In this document: positions 6,777 through 7,481 of the stretch, piece by piece
How positions within the stretch are numbered: position 1 is the first letter of the stretch
How the letters are laid out: every line of letters starts with the position of its first letter
Source of the DNA: Balneolaceae bacterium
GTDB taxonomy: Bacteria; Bacteroidota; Rhodothermia; Balneolales; Balneolaceae
DNA: 7,481 nucleotides
Reading direction: 5' to 3'
Assembly (NCBI GenBank): GCA_007126675.1
Contig: SLAU01000250.1
Location: forward strand, 1-7,481
Notes under the pieces: model-generated
The model's database searches: none
The model's input: only the letters and a program-made list of their open reading frames with translations
What the model was told of the DNA's origin: nothing
Translations under genes and position numbers: made by a program

Positions 6777-6792
6777 TTTCGCTAATGCGAAA
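6777..6792 (+). promoter_or_regulatory. Perfect stem-loop at the expected 5' end of the P1 transcript
   Basis: TTTCGC and GCGAAA form a perfect 6-bp stem around the tetraloop TAAT. Its left edge coincides with the predicted start of P1. It may protect the RNA 5' end or act at DNA level as an operator; no T run follows, so it is not an intrinsic terminator. Confidence 0.35.
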
Positions 6793-6936
6793 ATTGAGTG
6801 TGTGCAACTTGTGAAATCAGCTTTAGATGCTTTTAAAGGCCATTTTGGAATTTTAGACAAAATTACCGGTTCGATTTCTTCGGTTAAAACGCGCTCAAAA
6901 ACTTGGGTTCGTTATGTTTTAGGCCTCCCATTTTTT

Positions 6937-6965
6937 TTGACATATTGTTTTCATGAGTCTATTGG
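6937..6965 (+). promoter_or_regulatory. Promoter P2 close to the first tRNA
   Basis: A second perfect TTGACA (6937-6942) is followed after 17 bases by TATTGG (6960-6965), which matches only three of six -10 positions. Transcription would begin near 6972, about 16 bases before the tRNA-Thr gene, a natural distance for a tRNA promoter. Eight T residues (6931-6938) run into the -35 box. Confidence 0.45.
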
Positions 6966-6987
6966 GTGATAAAATCATCCATATTTA

Positions 6988-7059
6988 GCCAGTGTAGCTC
7001 AGGGGTAGAGCAGCTGTTTTGTAAACAGCCGGTCATCGGTTCGAATCCGGTCACTGGCT
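6988..7059 (+). tRNA. tRNA-Thr (anticodon TGT)
   Basis: A complete cloverleaf: acceptor GCCAGTG/CACTGGC, D arm GCTC/GAGC, anticodon stem GCTGT/ACAGC with loop TTTGTAA (anticodon TGT at 7020-7022, reads ACA), and T arm around TTCGAAT. The discriminator base is T and CCA is not encoded, so a CCA-adding enzyme must finish it. It is the first gene of the four-tRNA cluster before tuf and matches the position of thrU in E. coli. Confidence 0.98.
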
Positions 7060-7065
7060 CATGAA

Positions 7066-7148
7066 GGGGGGATACCAAAGTGGCCAACTGGGGCAGACTG
7101 TAAATCTGTTGTCGTAAGACTTCGCAGGTTCGAATCCTGCTCCCCCCA
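7066..7148 (+). tRNA. tRNA-Tyr (anticodon GTA)
   Basis: The acceptor stem GGGGGGA/TCCCCCC, anticodon stem GCAGA/TCTGT with loop CTGTAAA (anticodon GTA at 7100-7102) and T arm GCAGG/CCTGC are all intact. The variable arm is long (about 7110-7123) with its own GTC/GAC stem, as expected for a class II bacterial tRNA-Tyr. The discriminator is A and CCA is not encoded. Its G34-U35 anticodon makes it a substrate for queuosine insertion, the pathway of the queA gene in this window. Confidence 0.98.
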
Positions 7149-7152
7149 CATT

Positions 7153-7225
7153 GCGGGCGTAGCTCAATTGGTAGAGCGTCACCCTTCCAAGGTGAATGTT
7201 GTCGGTTCGAGTCCGATCGCCCGCT
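7153..7225 (+). tRNA. tRNA-Gly (anticodon TCC)
   Basis: Acceptor GCGGGCG/CGCCCGC, D arm GCTC/GAGC, anticodon stem TCACC/GGTGA with loop CTTCCAA (anticodon TCC at 7186-7188, reads GGA and GGG) and T arm GTCGG/CCGAT around TTCGAGT. The discriminator is T and no CCA is encoded. Only four bases separate it from tRNA-Tyr, so the precursors are cut from one transcript. Confidence 0.98.
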
Positions 7226-7236
7226 CACTGAAACAT

Positions 7237-7308
<72 letters not shown>

Positions 7309-7325
7309 CTTCAGGTTGTAGTATT

Positions 7326-7331
7326 TATAAT
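7326..7331 (+). promoter_or_regulatory. Possible tuf-proximal -10 box
   Basis: A perfect TATAAT lies 18 bases after the last tRNA and 36 before the tuf ATG. No -35 box is visible 17 bases upstream, where the sequence belongs to the tRNA-Thr acceptor stem. It may allow extra tuf transcription or be a chance A/T match. Confidence 0.25.
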
Positions 7332-7366
7332 CTAAATGACAAATTCAATAATTAACCTTTTTAATC

Positions 7367-7481
7367 ATGGCAAAAGAACAGTTTCAACGCACCAAGCCAC
7401 ACGTTAACGTGGGAACAATTGGCCACGTAGATCATGGTAAGACCACACTAACAGCGGCTATTACTACGGTAATGGCGAAGA
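7367..7481 (+). CDS. tuf: Elongation factor Tu, N-terminal fragment (cut by window edge)
   Basis: EF-Tu delivers aminoacyl-tRNA to the ribosome A site with GTP. Only the first 38 codons are present. They read MAKEQFQRTKPHVNVGTIGH and continue through VDHGKTTLTAAITTVMAK, which contains the G1 P-loop GHVDHGKT (19-26) that binds GTP phosphates. The remaining roughly 355 residues of a typical EF-Tu lie beyond the right edge. The ATG at 7367 is the family start. No Shine-Dalgarno sequence precedes it; the leader is A/T-rich. The gene begins 58 bases after tRNA-Thr(GGT), and no terminator separates them, so it is probably co-transcribed with the tRNAs as in E. coli tufB. Confidence 0.97.
   Translation, partial: MAKEQFQRTKPHVNVGTIGHVDHGKTTLTAAITTVMAK

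Larger units (their letters stand above)
6654..6987 (+). other. Non-coding region and leader of the tRNA-tuf unit
   Basis: These 334 bases between dedA and the first tRNA hold no gene I can support. In order they contain a weak terminator-like structure (6668-6720), a pure A/T block (6714-6739), a first promoter candidate (6741-6771), a perfect hairpin (6777-6792), about 140 bases without clear structure, and a second promoter candidate (6937-6965). An open frame at 6757-6969 has no ribosome site or recognisable product and is probably chance. No clear boxA antitermination motif was found. Confidence 0.6.

Noticed and set aside
6866..6886. ACCGGTTCGATT segment resembling a tRNA T arm
   Set aside because: No matching acceptor, D or anticodon arms surround it, so there is no support for a tRNA remnant.
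6901..6938. Possible terminator with TGGG/CCCA and eight T residues before P2
   Set aside because: The stem has only four continuous base pairs around a 19-base loop, and the T run is better explained as the A/T-rich flank of the P2 -35 box.
6757..6969. Plus-strand open frame of 70 codons before the tRNAs
   Set aside because: It lies between the two promoter candidates, has no ribosome site, no recognisable domain, and its start falls inside the P1 promoter spacer, upstream of the likely transcript start.
6959..7228. Minus-strand open frame of 89 codons across the tRNA cluster
   Set aside because: It is antisense to three intact tRNA genes. Its peptide pattern (SDSNRQ, IRTCE, FEPMTG) is the typical false protein made by reading tRNA genes backwards.

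Overview
The window is ordinary chromosomal DNA from an AT-rich Gram-negative bacterium. It probably belongs to the Balneolota/Rhodothermota/Bacteroidota (FCB) neighbourhood. The reasons are the protein styles (a stand-alone LytR_C protein beside RsfS, a very large multi-membrane sensor-like protein), mostly absent Shine-Dalgarno sequences, and tRNA genes without an encoded CCA. This placement is an inference from pattern; no marker here fixes the genus.

Left part, minus strand. Positions 1-1928 hold the first 642 codons of a large membrane protein whose C-terminus lies outside the window. It looks like the sensing half of a histidine kinase, but no kinase domain is visible. Upstream of it is a tight three-gene minus-strand operon, read right to left: a small secreted Met/His-rich beta-type protein (2998-3516), a membrane-anchored LytR_C-domain protein (2536-2988), and the ribosome silencing factor rsfS (2114-2524). 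A good sigma70-like promoter sits just upstream of 3516.

Middle, plus strand. A divergent intergenic region (3517-3757) leads into queA-ispD-ispF-dedA (3758-6653), packed with 4-base overlaps or a 6-base gap. QueA makes the queuosine precursor on tRNA. IspD and IspF are the third and fifth steps of the MEP isoprenoid pathway. The DedA-family protein belongs to a family that includes undecaprenyl-phosphate recycling transporters, so its place after two isoprenoid genes is suggestive.

Right part, plus strand. A 334-base non-coding region (6654-6987) carries two TTGACA-type promoter candidates. The first follows a 26-base pure A/T block, and a perfect hairpin sits at its expected RNA 5' end. 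Then come tRNA-Thr(TGT), tRNA-Tyr(GTA), tRNA-Gly(TCC), tRNA-Thr(GGT) and the start of tuf (EF-Tu), cut off by the window edge. This is the same gene order as the Escherichia coli thrU-tyrU-glyT-thrT-tufB operon.

I found no mobile element, CRISPR array, phage gene or evident new system. The least understood parts are the secreted Met/His-rich protein, the truncated sensor-like protein and the long leader of the tRNA-tuf unit.
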